The notes beneath the pieces are model-generated. The model was given only the letters and a program-made list of their open reading frames with translations. It was not told the origin of the DNA and made no database searches. 64,000 nucleotides of DNA. Source: Flavobacterium sp. HSC-32F16. Lineage in GTDB: Bacteria; Bacteroidota; Bacteroidia; Flavobacteriales; Flavobacteriaceae. Location: NCBI RefSeq assembly GCF_024171645.1, contig NZ_JALKAC010000001.1:62001-126000 (forward strand), in the 5' to 3' direction. The position numbers were made by a program, and so were the translations under genes. This document shows, in pieces, positions 17,000 to 24,907 of the stretch. Each line of letters opens with the position of its first letter. Within the stretch, counting starts at the first letter, position 1.

Positions 17000-18403
17000 T
17001 TACAATTTTTTCTTGTATCCTAAAATCTTTAAAACATCGTCAGAAGTCTGCTGTTCTGAAAAAACTTCTGTTGCCAGAATACCGTTTTCATCACGATCTA
17101 TTAAAATATGTTTTGGCTGCGGAATTAAACAGTGGTGTAAACCTCCATAACCTCCAATTGTTTCCTGATATGCTCCAGTATTAAAAAAGCCAATATATAA
17201 TGGTTTCTCTTTGTTATACTTAGGCAGGTAAATAGCATTCATGTTTTGCTCTGAGTTGTAATAATCGTCGCTGTCACAAGTTAAACCTCCCAGCAAAACC
17301 CGTTCATAAGTATCATTCCAGCGGTTTATAGCCAGCATAATAAAACGTTTGTTTATAGCCCAGGTATCCGGCAGAGTAGTGATGAATGATGAATCGATCA
17401 TATTCCATTTTTCTCTGTCATTTTGTTGTTTTTGATACAAAATTTGATAAATAGCACCACCGCTTTCGCCTACAGTAAACGAACCAAATTCTGTAAAAAT
17501 ATTTGGGACATCAACTTCAGCTTCTTCGCAGGCAATTTTGATTTGATTAATGATTTCATCAATCATATATTGATAATCATATTCAAATGCTAATGAATTT
17601 TTGATAGGGAAACCGCCTCCAATGTTCAAACCATCCAGAGTAGGGCATTCTTTTTTAAGTGCAATGTATACTTTAATACATTTTACAAGCTCATTCCAGT
17701 AATATGAAGTATCATTGATTCCGGTATTGATAAAAAAGTGAAGCATTTTAAGCTCTAATTTATCATTTTCCTGAATTTGTTTTTTATAAAAAGAAACGAT
17801 GTTTTTATAACCAATTCCTAATCTTGAAGTATAAAACTCAAATTTAGGCTCTTCTTCAGCTGCAATACGAATTCCAATTTTGAATTTACCTTTGATTTCT
17901 CCTTGCAGTAAATCTAATTCTTCGTAGTTATCAATAATAGGAATAGTGTTTTTATGTCCGTTATTGATTAATCTAGCAATATTACTGATGTATTCATCTC
18001 TCTTAAAACCGTTGCAGATTACGTATGTACTTTTGTTGATTTTACCATTTTCCAGTAAATTCTCAACAATATTAACGTCAAAAGCTGATGAAGTTTCAAT
18101 ATGAATGTTGTTTTTAAAAGCTTCATTCATAATATATTCAAAGTGCGAGCTTTTTGTACAATAGCAATAGTAATATTTTGCTTCGTATTTATTCTTTTCC
18201 ATTGCTTTTCTGAACCAAGATTTTGCCTTGTTGATGTTTTCAGAAATTTGAGGCAGATAAGTAAACTTTAAAGGCGTACCATATTGTTCAACCAGTTTCA
18301 TTAAATCGATGTTGTGAAACTGAAGATTGTCCTTGTTTAGTTTAAATTCTTCCTGTGGGAAATAGTATGTTTGGTTTATTAGATCAGAATATTTTGTATT
18401 CAT
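17000..18403 (-). CDS. speA: Arginine decarboxylase, fold-III PLP enzyme
   Basis: 467 residues. It is a fold-III (alanine racemase-like) decarboxylase with PLP lysine K84 in YCYCTKSSHF, the phosphate-binding LNIGGGFP at about 260-267, and a C-terminal CDSDD motif that lines the active site (TCDSDDYY). It converts arginine to agmatine, the entry to polyamine synthesis. It is shorter than E. coli SpeA (about 630 aa) and typical of the Bacteroidota form. An agmatinase or agmatine deiminase gene is not next to it. It has a leader of about 240 bases with a small ORF (see 18466-18645). The ATG start is 15 codons before the first conserved block. Confidence 0.85.
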   Translation of the reverse strand: MNTKYSDLINQTYYFPQEEFKLNKDNLQFHNIDLMKLVEQYGTPLKFTYLPQISENINKAKSWFRKAMEKNKYEAKYYYCYCTKSSHFEYIMNEAFKNNIHIETSSAFDVNIVENLLENGKINKSTYVICNGFKRDEYISNIARLINNGHKNTIPIIDNYEELDLLQGEIKGKFKIGIRIAAEEEPKFEFYTSRLGIGYKNIVSFYKKQIQENDKLELKMLHFFINTGINDTSYYWNELVKCIKVYIALKKECPTLDGLNIGGGFPIKNSLAFEYDYQYMIDEIINQIKIACEEAEVDVPNIFTEFGSFTVGESGGAIYQILYQKQQNDREKWNMIDSSFITTLPDTWAINKRFIMLAINRWNDTYERVLLGGLTCDSDDYYNSEQNMNAIYLPKYNKEKPLYIGFFNTGAYQETIGGYGGLHHCLIPQPKHILIDRDENGILATEVFSEQQTSDDVLKILGYKKKL

Positions 18404-18465
18404 TTAGCTTTCAATATTTTATGTTTATTATTTAAATTTAGTAAAAAAGGTTCTAAATCTAAAAT

Positions 18466-18645
18466 TCAAACTCTAATATTGGCAAATACAATCTGCAGTT
18501 TTTCGTGTTCGGCTTTTGAATATTGGAAAACATCAAAACAAAACGGGCTTTTACTATTATAAAAACGATTCAACATTCTAAGTAAAGAACTGTTGAGACG
18601 GTTTCTGTAAGAGCTGAATTGTCTTTGTTTTTTGTTTGTTTTCAT
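18466..18645 (-). CDS. Small basic ORF in the arginine decarboxylase leader
   Basis: 59 codons, MKTNKKQRQFSSYRNRLN at the start, with a Lys/Arg/Asn-rich first half and no membrane segment. It begins at or within a base or two of the expected transcription start of the promoter at 18651-18658 and ends 62 bases before speA. It may be a real small protein, a leader peptide controlling speA, or chance. The length is just under a common 60-codon cutoff. I do not recognise the sequence. Confidence 0.4.
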   Translation of the reverse strand: MKTNKKQRQFSSYRNRLNSSLLRMLNRFYNSKSPFCFDVFQYSKAEHEKLQIVFANIRV

Positions 18646-18650
18646 CGTGG

Positions 18651-18677
18651 CAAATGTAAAAAATAATATATACCAAA
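18651..18677 (-). promoter_or_regulatory. Promoter of the speA leader
   Basis: On the minus strand, TTG (18675-18677), 16 bases, then TACATTTG (18658-18651) match the Bacteroidota -33/-7 pattern. Transcription would start around 18643-18646, giving speA a 5' leader of about 240 bases. Confidence 0.55.
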
Positions 18678-18702
18678 AGCAATGCTTTTTATTAAAAAAT
18701 AT

Positions 18703-19770
18703 TTAAGATTTATAATCTTGAAACGCTTCCAGAATCAATTTATTTTCAACGGATTGGTTAATTTTTATTTTCCCTATTCCTTCAATTAATGCAAATTGAA
18801 TTAAACCGTATTCATTTTTTTTATCATGAACCAGTAATTCAAGAATAGGATTGATGTCATTTTCTTCAAATTTCACATCCTCATAAATAGATTTTATGGC
18901 TGTTTTTATTTCAGAATATTCTTTAGCAGTAATTAAATTTTTGTGAAGCGAAATGTAACTTTCCAAGATCATTCCTACAGCAATTGCTTCACCATGTAAT
19001 AAGGTTGTTTTTTCTTCACTTTCTAAAAAGTAACTTTCTATTGCGTGTCCTAGTGTATGTCCAAAATTCAATGCCTTACGAATGTTTTTTTCTGTTGGAT
19101 CCTGAATTACGATTTCATTTTTAATTTCGACTGAGCGATAAATTAATTCATCTAATGCATTGTAATCAATTGCGGCCAAATCAAGAAATTCCTGCCAGTA
19201 AGCAGCATCATATATTAAACCGTGTTTCAACATTTCTGCCAATCCGGAACGCATTTCGGTTTGTGGTAAAGTTTCAAGATAATCTGTGTCAATTAAAACC
19301 ATCTGCGGTACATTAATAACGCCAATCTGATTTTTAAGATTTCCTAAATCAACTCCGGTTTTACCGCCAACAGAAGCATCGACCATAGATAATAAGGTTG
19401 TTGGGATATTGATAAAATCAACACCTCTTTTAAAGGTTGAAGCAACAAAACCTCCCAGATCAGTTACAACACCGCCTCCAAGATTTATAATCAAAGACTT
19501 TCTATCTGCACCAAGCTCTGTTAAAACGTGCCAGATTTCGATACAAGTTTCAATATTTTTATTTGCTTCTCCTGCTTCAAACTCAATAATTTCGATATTT
19601 AAATCGGTTTCAATAACAGGCAGTAATTTAGGAAGACAATACTCATTTGTTTCAGTATCAACAATAATAAAGAGGTTTGAGTACTTGTTTTCTTTTAAAT
19701 GTTTATTTAGCGCTTCGTAAGCATTCTGGTTAAAATGTACGAGATAATTGTTTGCTTGAATAGATTGCAT
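18703..19770 (-). CDS. aroB: 3-dehydroquinate synthase
   Basis: 355 residues from the ATG at 19770; nine more in-frame codons to a TTG are possible but unlikely. It closes DAHP to 3-dehydroquinate, the second step of the shikimate pathway. The NAD-binding and metal-site motifs are all visible: GGGVVTDLGGFVASTFKRG (about 97-115), PTTLLSMVDASVGGKTGVD (about 121-139), KHGLI, and the zinc histidines in NFGHTLGHAIE and LLHGEAIAVGM. It is alone on the minus strand, 58 bases downstream of the speA leader promoter region, with its own transcription unit. Confidence 0.95.
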   Translation of the reverse strand: MQSIQANNYLVHFNQNAYEALNKHLKENKYSNLFIIVDTETNEYCLPKLLPVIETDLNIEIIEFEAGEANKNIETCIEIWHVLTELGADRKSLIINLGGGVVTDLGGFVASTFKRGVDFINIPTTLLSMVDASVGGKTGVDLGNLKNQIGVINVPQMVLIDTDYLETLPQTEMRSGLAEMLKHGLIYDAAYWQEFLDLAAIDYNALDELIYRSVEIKNEIVIQDPTEKNIRKALNFGHTLGHAIESYFLESEEKTTLLHGEAIAVGMILESYISLHKNLITAKEYSEIKTAIKSIYEDVKFEENDINPILELLVHDKKNEYGLIQFALIEGIGKIKINQSVENKLILEAFQDYKS

Positions 19771-20003
19771 AATTCTGTCAGTTAATTGAAACCGCAAAAT
19801 AAGGGATTTTTAAACAAATAATATTCAAACTTTGACCCTAATTTGTTTTAAAATGAATGATTCTAAGTAATCTTTTTGGATTTTAAATTCAATTTTTAAA
19901 AATGGCGTAAAATTTTACTTCTTAAATTAATTTACGGGATAATAGATATTGATAATTTCAAAAATTTTCATACGATTTCGTAAAGAATATTCAAAACACT
20001 CTA

Positions 20004-20011
20004 TATCTTTG
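20004..20011 (+). promoter_or_regulatory. -7 promoter element of proline dehydrogenase
   Basis: TATCTTTG matches TAnnTTTG and lies 18 bases before the ATG. There is no clear TTG at the ideal upstream spacing. Confidence 0.5.
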
Positions 20012-20028
20012 CACAAAAACTAAACTTA

Positions 20029-21198
20029 ATGGAAAAAATATTCGATAACACCCAAGTTGCTTTTTCACTTAAAAGTGACACTGAACTTGACAGAGCTTAT
20101 TTTCTTTTTAAAATGATTGACAGTGAGCCTTTAGTACGAATTGGAACTGCTGTAACTAACTTTGCAATTAAAGCCCATCTTCCGGTTGAAGGATTGATTC
20201 GTGCCACAGTTTTTGATCATTTTTGCGGCGGTGTAAACGAAAATGACTGTTTAACTGTAGTAGATAAAATGTTTACAAAAGGCGTTTCATCTGTATTAGA
20301 TTATTCAGTTGAAGGGAAAGAAGAAGAGGCTCAATTTGATGCTGCTTTAGAAATGACCTTAAAAACTATTGAATTTGCAAAAGAGCGTCTTGCTATTCCG
20401 TTTGCGGTATTTAAGCCAACTGGTTTAGGACGTTTTGAATTGTATGAGAAATTAGGTGAGAAACAAACTTTAAATGCTGCTGAACAAGAAGAATGGAATA
20501 GGGTAGTAGATCGTTTTGATCAGGTTTGCAGTGAAGCGCATAAAAAGGATGTAGCATTATTGATTGATGGTGAAGAAAGCTGGATGCAGGATGCTGCTGA
20601 TGATTTGGTTACCGATATGATGCGTAAGTATAATAAGGAAAAAGCAATTGTATTTAATACGCTTCAAATGTACCGTTGGGATCGTTTGGATTACTTAAAA
20701 GGACTGCACGAAATCGCTAAAAAAGAAGGTTTCTTTATTGGAATGAAATTAGTTCGTGGTGCTTATATGGAAAAAGAAAACAAACGTGCGGAAGAAAAAG
20801 GATATGTTTCGCCAATTTGTGTTTCTAAACAAGCTACTGATGATAATTATGATGCTGCCGTAAACTATATGTTAGATCATTTAGAAACCATGTCAATTTT
20901 TGCAGGAACTCATAACGAATTAAGTTCATACAAACTTATGGAAATGATGGCGCAGAAAGGTATTTCTAAAAATGATAACAGAATTTGGTTTGGGCAATTG
21001 TACGGAATGAGCGATAATATTAGTTATAATTTAGCCGAAAACGGTTATAATGTAGCAAAATATCTTCCGTTTGGACCTGTTAAAGATGTTATGCCGTACT
21101 TGATTCGTCGTGCAGAGGAAAACACTTCGGTTGCCGGACAAACAAGCCGTGAATTATCGATGATTAAAACGGAACGTAAACGCAGAAAAGGAAAATAA
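20029..21198 (+). CDS. Proline dehydrogenase
   Basis: 389 residues of the monofunctional FAD-dependent PRODH barrel. Signatures are MKLVRGAYMEKE (about 240-251) and the C-terminal IRRAEENTSVAGQ, whose two arginines bind the proline carboxylate. GQLYGMSDNISY and KYLPFGPVKDVMPYLIRR line the flavin. It oxidises proline to pyrroline-5-carboxylate and passes electrons to quinone. The P5C dehydrogenase, fused in PutA of other phyla, is separate here and not in the window. The gene is monocistronic with a strong terminator. Confidence 0.93.
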   Translation: MEKIFDNTQVAFSLKSDTELDRAYFLFKMIDSEPLVRIGTAVTNFAIKAHLPVEGLIRATVFDHFCGGVNENDCLTVVDKMFTKGVSSVLDYSVEGKEEEAQFDAALEMTLKTIEFAKERLAIPFAVFKPTGLGRFELYEKLGEKQTLNAAEQEEWNRVVDRFDQVCSEAHKKDVALLIDGEESWMQDAADDLVTDMMRKYNKEKAIVFNTLQMYRWDRLDYLKGLHEIAKKEGFFIGMKLVRGAYMEKENKRAEEKGYVSPICVSKQATDDNYDAAVNYMLDHLETMSIFAGTHNELSSYKLMEMMAQKGISKNDNRIWFGQLYGMSDNISYNLAENGYNVAKYLPFGPVKDVMPYLIRRAEENTSVAGQTSRELSMIKTERKRRKGK

Positions 21199-21228
21199 TT
21201 AGTTTTCGGTTTCAGTTTTCAGTTTATA

Positions 21229-21266
21229 TAAAAAAAGCTCCAATATTTTTATTGGAGCTTTTTTTA
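21229..21266 (+). terminator. Rho-independent terminator after proline dehydrogenase
   Basis: AAAAAGCTCCAATA pairs with TATTGGAGCTTTTT around a T-rich loop, ending in a T-run. It is symmetrical enough to act from either side; the ABC transporter gene converges from the other side. Confidence 0.85.
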
Positions 21267-21287
21267 TTCGTTTAGTCAGTATTTAAA

Positions 21288-21317
21288 TTCAACAGGTTTT
21301 TAAAGCTGTCGGGTTGC
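21288..21317. repeat. Degenerate CCCGACAGG-family inverted repeat, copy 3
   Basis: AACAGGTTTTTAAAGCTGTCGGGTT resembles the palindromes at 1747 and 13197, but its left arm has lost CCCG and its right arm has AGCTGT for ACCTGT. It is a decayed copy beside a working terminator. Confidence 0.5.
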
Positions 21318-21371
21318 ATTCGATATATTTTAGCTTTTTTATTGAAAATTCTAAAATTGAAAAATTTTATT

Positions 21372-23156
21372 TTAAGAATTACTGAACTGTAGATTGCTTA
21401 AGTTTTTATAAATTCCGTTTTCAAGATTTATTAATTCCTGATGTGTTCCTTGTTCAGAGATTTTTCCGTTATCCAGAACTAAGATTTTATCAGCGTTTCT
21501 AATCGTTGAAAGACGGTGAGCGATGATAATACTTGTTCTTCCTTCCATTAATACTTCTAAAGCTTCCTGAACCAGTTTTTCGCTTTCGCTGTCTAAGGAT
21601 GAAGTTGCTTCGTCTAATATCAAGATACTCGGGTTTTTAAGCAAAGCCCTTGCAATCGCAATACGCTGACGCTGTCCGCCTGAAAGTTTAACACCGCGTT
21701 CTCCAACCAAAGTTTCAAATTTCTCCGGAAAACCATCAACAAAATTGAATGCATTGGCTTGTTTTGCAGCCTGAATAATTTCTTCATCAGTTGCATCTGG
21801 TTTTCCGTAAGCGATATTTTCTTTGATCGTTCCTCCAAAAAGAATAACATCCTGCGGTACAATACTCATATTACCTCGAAGATCTTCCAGATCATAATCG
21901 TAAATATTTTTTCCGTCCACGGTAATTTCTCCCGAAGTAATATCATAGAATCTCAATAAAAGAGAAGAAATTGTAGATTTTCCGGCGCCGCTTGGTCCAA
22001 CAATAGCAATTTTCTGTCCGAATTCAGCCTTGAAATTAACATCTTTTAAAACCTGTATTTCCTGACGTGTTGGGTAGCTGAAAGCAACATTACTAAATAT
22101 TACGTTTCCTTTTATTTTTTCCTGATTTCTATTTGAATCTGAATTGATTTTTTCAGGGCTTTCATCTAATAATTCAAAAACTCTTTCGGTTGCACCAATG
22201 GCTTTCTGGATTTGTGCATATAATTCGGCAATTCCTCCAAAAGAAGCTCCAACAAAAGTAGAATACAATACAAATGAAATTAATTGACCAACGCTCATTT
22301 CGCCGGCAATACTTAAACGTACGCCAAACCAAACTACAGCAACGATAGCACCAAATAAACAGAAGATTATAAATGATGCAAAATAACCACGATATTGCCC
22401 TCCTTTAATCGCCAATTTTACAACTTCGCTGATTTTACCTTTATAACGTGCAATTTCATACCATTCGTTTGCAAAGGCTTTAACGATACTGATTCCCTGC
22501 ATGGTCTCTTCTACAATAACCTGGCTTTCGGCAACCTGATCTTGTACTTTTTTAGAATATTTTCTAATAAACCTTCCAAAAACCACAGCAGCAATTGCCA
22601 CTAAAGGAACAACTGACAACATTAGTAAAGTAAGTTTTAAGCTTTCAGTAGCTAATAAAATCACACCGCCAATAATCAATATAAATTGACGTAAAAACTC
22701 AGCTATTGTTGTTGTTAAAGTATCCTGGATTTGTGTAATATCAGCACTGATACGGCTGTTTAATTCTCCAACTCTCTTTTGAGAAAAGAAAGTCATTGGC
22801 AGTTTAACTAAATTAGTATACAAAGCCAAACGAAGGTTTGCTAATGTATTTTCAGTAAAGTTTACAAATAATGATAATCTGAAGAATGAGAAAAAAGATT
22901 GTAAAAACAAGATTGCAATTAATCCAAAAGCAATTTGATTCGCCTGACCGTTGTCTTTATTTTTTACACAGTCTACAAGCATTCCCATCAATTTAGGAAA
23001 GGCGAGGGCTGTGGCGCCTGTTAAGATCAGAAAAATTAATCCAATGAAGAATTTCCATTTGTGATTTCCTGCGTATGTAAATATTGTTTTTGCTTTGTTA
23101 AGTGAAGTAGCCGTTATTTTTGATTTTGGTAAATCATTTTCTTTAAATCGTGCCAT
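21372..23156 (-). CDS. ABC exporter, fused permease and ATPase (MsbA/multidrug type)
   Basis: 594 residues. Six membrane helices lie in the first ~330 residues (ABC_membrane type), followed by the ATPase domain: Walker A GPSGAGKST, Q-loop VPQDVILF, signature LSGGQRQRIAIARAL, Walker B ILILDEATSSLD and switch IIAHRLSTI. A half-transporter of this type dimerises and exports lipids, peptides or drugs; the substrate cannot be told. It is monocistronic and convergent with proline dehydrogenase. Confidence 0.9.
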   Translation of the reverse strand: MARFKENDLPKSKITATSLNKAKTIFTYAGNHKWKFFIGLIFLILTGATALAFPKLMGMLVDCVKNKDNGQANQIAFGLIAILFLQSFFSFFRLSLFVNFTENTLANLRLALYTNLVKLPMTFFSQKRVGELNSRISADITQIQDTLTTTIAEFLRQFILIIGGVILLATESLKLTLLMLSVVPLVAIAAVVFGRFIRKYSKKVQDQVAESQVIVEETMQGISIVKAFANEWYEIARYKGKISEVVKLAIKGGQYRGYFASFIIFCLFGAIVAVVWFGVRLSIAGEMSVGQLISFVLYSTFVGASFGGIAELYAQIQKAIGATERVFELLDESPEKINSDSNRNQEKIKGNVIFSNVAFSYPTRQEIQVLKDVNFKAEFGQKIAIVGPSGAGKSTISSLLLRFYDITSGEITVDGKNIYDYDLEDLRGNMSIVPQDVILFGGTIKENIAYGKPDATDEEIIQAAKQANAFNFVDGFPEKFETLVGERGVKLSGGQRQRIAIARALLKNPSILILDEATSSLDSESEKLVQEALEVLMEGRTSIIIAHRLSTIRNADKILVLDNGKISEQGTHQELINLENGIYKNLSNLQFSNS

Positions 23157-23353
23157 TAGTGTATACTATTTTAGGTATGCAAATGTATGACTATAGCAAA
23201 TCAATACAAAGCAATATTAAGAATTACAGAGTCAGTTTTTGTTTTTTAACTAAATTATAAGAAAACCAGAAAATTTCTTTGTTTTTTAAGAAGCTGAAAA
23301 ATAGAACAGTAAATAAAAAGATTAAATTTTATTTCATTTTTTTTCAAAAATGC

Positions 23354-23383
23354 TTGCAAATACAAAATCTAACTGTAATTTTG
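23354..23383 (+). promoter_or_regulatory. Promoter of tRNA-Val copy 1
   Basis: TTG (23354-23356), exactly 19 bases, then TAATTTTG (23376-23383): a textbook Bacteroidota promoter. The tRNA starts 38 bases downstream. Confidence 0.8.
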
Positions 23384-23420
23384 CACTCGCAATCACAAAC
23401 GATAGCAGCCTAATAAAATA

Positions 23421-23498
23421 GGGCGATTAGCTCAGCTGGTTCAGAGCACCTCGTTTACACCGAGGGGGTCGGGGGTTCGAACCCCTCATCGCCCACCA
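23421..23498 (+). tRNA. tRNA-Val (anticodon TAC), copy 1
   Basis: The 78 bases fold into a cloverleaf. The acceptor GGGCGAT pairs with ATCGCCC, the anticodon stem CCTCG/CGAGG encloses TTTACAC with anticodon TAC, the T arm is GGGGG-TTCGAAC-CCCTC (one mismatch) and CCA is encoded. A copy of identical sequence lies at 23739-23816. Confidence 0.95.
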
Positions 23499-23506
23499 TT
23501 TTAAAC

Positions 23507-23541
23507 AACCTCTAAAGTCATTTGATTTTGGAGGTTTTTTT
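23507..23541 (+). terminator. Terminator of tRNA-Val copy 1
   Basis: AACCTC pairs with GAGGTT across a loop that can partly pair (AAA/TTT), followed by a T-run. Confidence 0.7.
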
Positions 23542-23671
23542 ATGTTTCATATTCATCTGATAATTCTGATTTTGGCGCAGTAATAAACAATAGTCGAACT
23601 TTTTGATTGAATAGGGAAAAGTTTGATACACAATAGAGTAAAAGATTTTTCTCTTTTTTTTATAAAAACGC

Positions 23672-23701
23672 TTGCAAATACAAAATCTAGCTGTATATTT
23701 G
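23672..23701 (+). promoter_or_regulatory. Promoter of tRNA-Val copy 2
   Basis: TTG (23672-23674), 19 bases, TATATTTG (23694-23701): the same spacing and flanks as copy 1. Confidence 0.8.
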
Positions 23702-23738
23702 CACTCGCAATCACGAACGATAGCAGCCTAGTAAAATA

Positions 23739-23816
23739 GGGCGATTAGCTCAGCTGGTTCAGAGCACCTCGTTTACACCGAGGGGGTCGGGGGTTCGAAC
23801 CCCTCATCGCCCACCA
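23739..23816 (+). tRNA. tRNA-Val (anticodon TAC), copy 2
   Basis: Identical in sequence to copy 1, 318 bases downstream. Its promoter, leader and terminator are also near-identical, so the whole transcription unit has been duplicated in tandem. Confidence 0.95.
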
Positions 23817-23824
23817 TTTTTAAA

Positions 23825-23860
23825 CAACCTCCAAAGTCATTTGATTTTGGAGGTTTTTTT
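23825..23860 (+). terminator. Terminator of tRNA-Val copy 2
   Basis: AACCTCCAAA pairs with TTTGGAGGTT (10 bp), followed by T's. It is better preserved than the copy 1 terminator. The stretch 23861-24000 shows no gene. Confidence 0.75.
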
Positions 23861-24010
23861 GTTCGAATAAATCGAATGATTTACAGGTAATTTCTTCAGT
23901 GTCTGTATTTACAGTAAAGAATTGTTTCTAACATCTTAAGGACGAATTCATTATTTTTTGGCTTACTATTTCTATTCTAAAGTAATTCCATTTTTCTCAT
24001 TTTGATTAAT

Positions 24011-24072
24011 CTGTATCTGTAGAATATTCTTTTTTTGTATCTGTATCTTATATTCTGTATGAACTACTTTTG
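24011..24072 (+). promoter_or_regulatory. MocR-type direct-repeat site and promoter upstream of the small membrane protein
   Basis: CTGTATCTGTA (24011-24021) and TTGTATCTGTATC (24035-24047) are direct repeats ahead of a -7 element TACTTTTG at 24065-24072. The second repeat begins 30 bases before the -7 box and takes the place of a -33 element, as expected for an activator site. The same word at the same distance stands before the gene at 26404. Confidence 0.55.
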
Positions 24073-24099
24073 CTAAGTATTAGAATAACAATATAATTT

Positions 24100-24330
24100 A
24101 TGATACATGTAATTGGTTATATCGCATTACTGTTAAATACTATTTCGATAACAATGAAAAATGTATTGTATTTACGGATACTTTCTTTAATTGCAAACTT
24201 GATTTATATTATTTACGGAATTCTGCTGGGTATTCCTCCAATGATTATTGGCTGTGCAGTGGCTATTATGGTACATACTTATAGAATATATAAATTGCAC
24301 AAGGAGAAAACAGTAATTGCTGGTCACTAA
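24100..24330 (+). CDS. Small integral membrane protein (YgjV-like)
   Basis: 76 residues, nearly all hydrophobic, with two or three membrane helices (IGYIALLLNTISITM, LRILSLIANLIYIIYGILLG, PPMIIGCAVAIMVHTYRIY). The pattern resembles one half of the YgjV-type inner membrane family, but the match is from memory and loose. It precedes the GNAT gene by 11 bases and is likely co-transcribed with it from the promoter carrying the TGTATCTGT repeats, so it probably belongs to the MocR-controlled set. Confidence 0.6.
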   Translation: MIHVIGYIALLLNTISITMKNVLYLRILSLIANLIYIIYGILLGIPPMIIGCAVAIMVHTYRIYKLHKEKTVIAGH

Positions 24331-24341
24331 AGATTTTCAGA

Positions 24342-24821
24342 ATGGAAAAACAGATTAAATATTATAAGGCTGAGAGTGGTAATGATTTTGAAAAATGCAA
24401 AGAGATCATTGTTGAATATCTCGATACATTAGGAATTGATCTTGCGTACATGAATCTTCAAAAAGAATTTGCCGAAATGAAACAGATGTATGGAGGCAGT
24501 CAAGGAACATTTTTTTATGCATTAGATAAAAAGGAAGTAATTGGCTGTATAGGTGTTCGAAGAATTGAAACAGAAATTGCAGAACTCAAAAGGCTTTATG
24601 TTAAAGATTCTCACAGAGGATATAAAGTAGGCGTTACACTTCTTCAAAATGCTCTAGAATCAGCGTCTAAGCTAGGCTATAAAAAAATCAGGCTTGATGT
24701 GATTCCAACTTTACAAAAAGCCAAACAACTTTATATTTCATTTGGATTTTATGAAATAACACCATACTTCAAAAATCCGGTTGAAGGTACAACTTACATG
24801 GAAAAGAATTTACTAGAATAA
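24342..24821 (+). CDS. GNAT family N-acetyltransferase
   Basis: 159 residues with the GNAT fold. Motif A for acetyl-CoA is LKRLYVKDSHRGYKVGVTLL (about 86-105), where RGYKVG corresponds to the R/QxxGxG/A loop. A typical ALESASKLGYKKIRLDV helix-strand and a C-terminal LYISFGFYE follow. It acetylates a small amine or amino acid; the substrate is unknown. It is second in a short operon and next to the MocR regulator, whose class often controls amino acid, vitamin B6 or amine metabolism. Confidence 0.85.
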   Translation: MEKQIKYYKAESGNDFEKCKEIIVEYLDTLGIDLAYMNLQKEFAEMKQMYGGSQGTFFYALDKKEVIGCIGVRRIETEIAELKRLYVKDSHRGYKVGVTLLQNALESASKLGYKKIRLDVIPTLQKAKQLYISFGFYEITPYFKNPVEGTTYMEKNLLE

Positions 24822-24834
24822 AATATATAAAAAG

Positions 24835-24902
24835 TTGTATCTTTTTTTATAATAACTAATACAGATGTAGTTTTAGTAACTTTACAGGGTACAGTAAATT
24901 TG
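24835..24902 (+). promoter_or_regulatory. Putative autoregulatory site of the MocR gene
   Basis: TTGTATCT (24835-24842) and an inverted copy ATACAGATG (24859-24867, complement CATCTGTAT) precede the regulator. TAAATTTG at 24895-24902 fits a -7 box but lies only five bases before the ATG, so the transcript would be nearly leaderless. Confidence 0.35.
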
Positions 24903-24907
24903 TTTAT

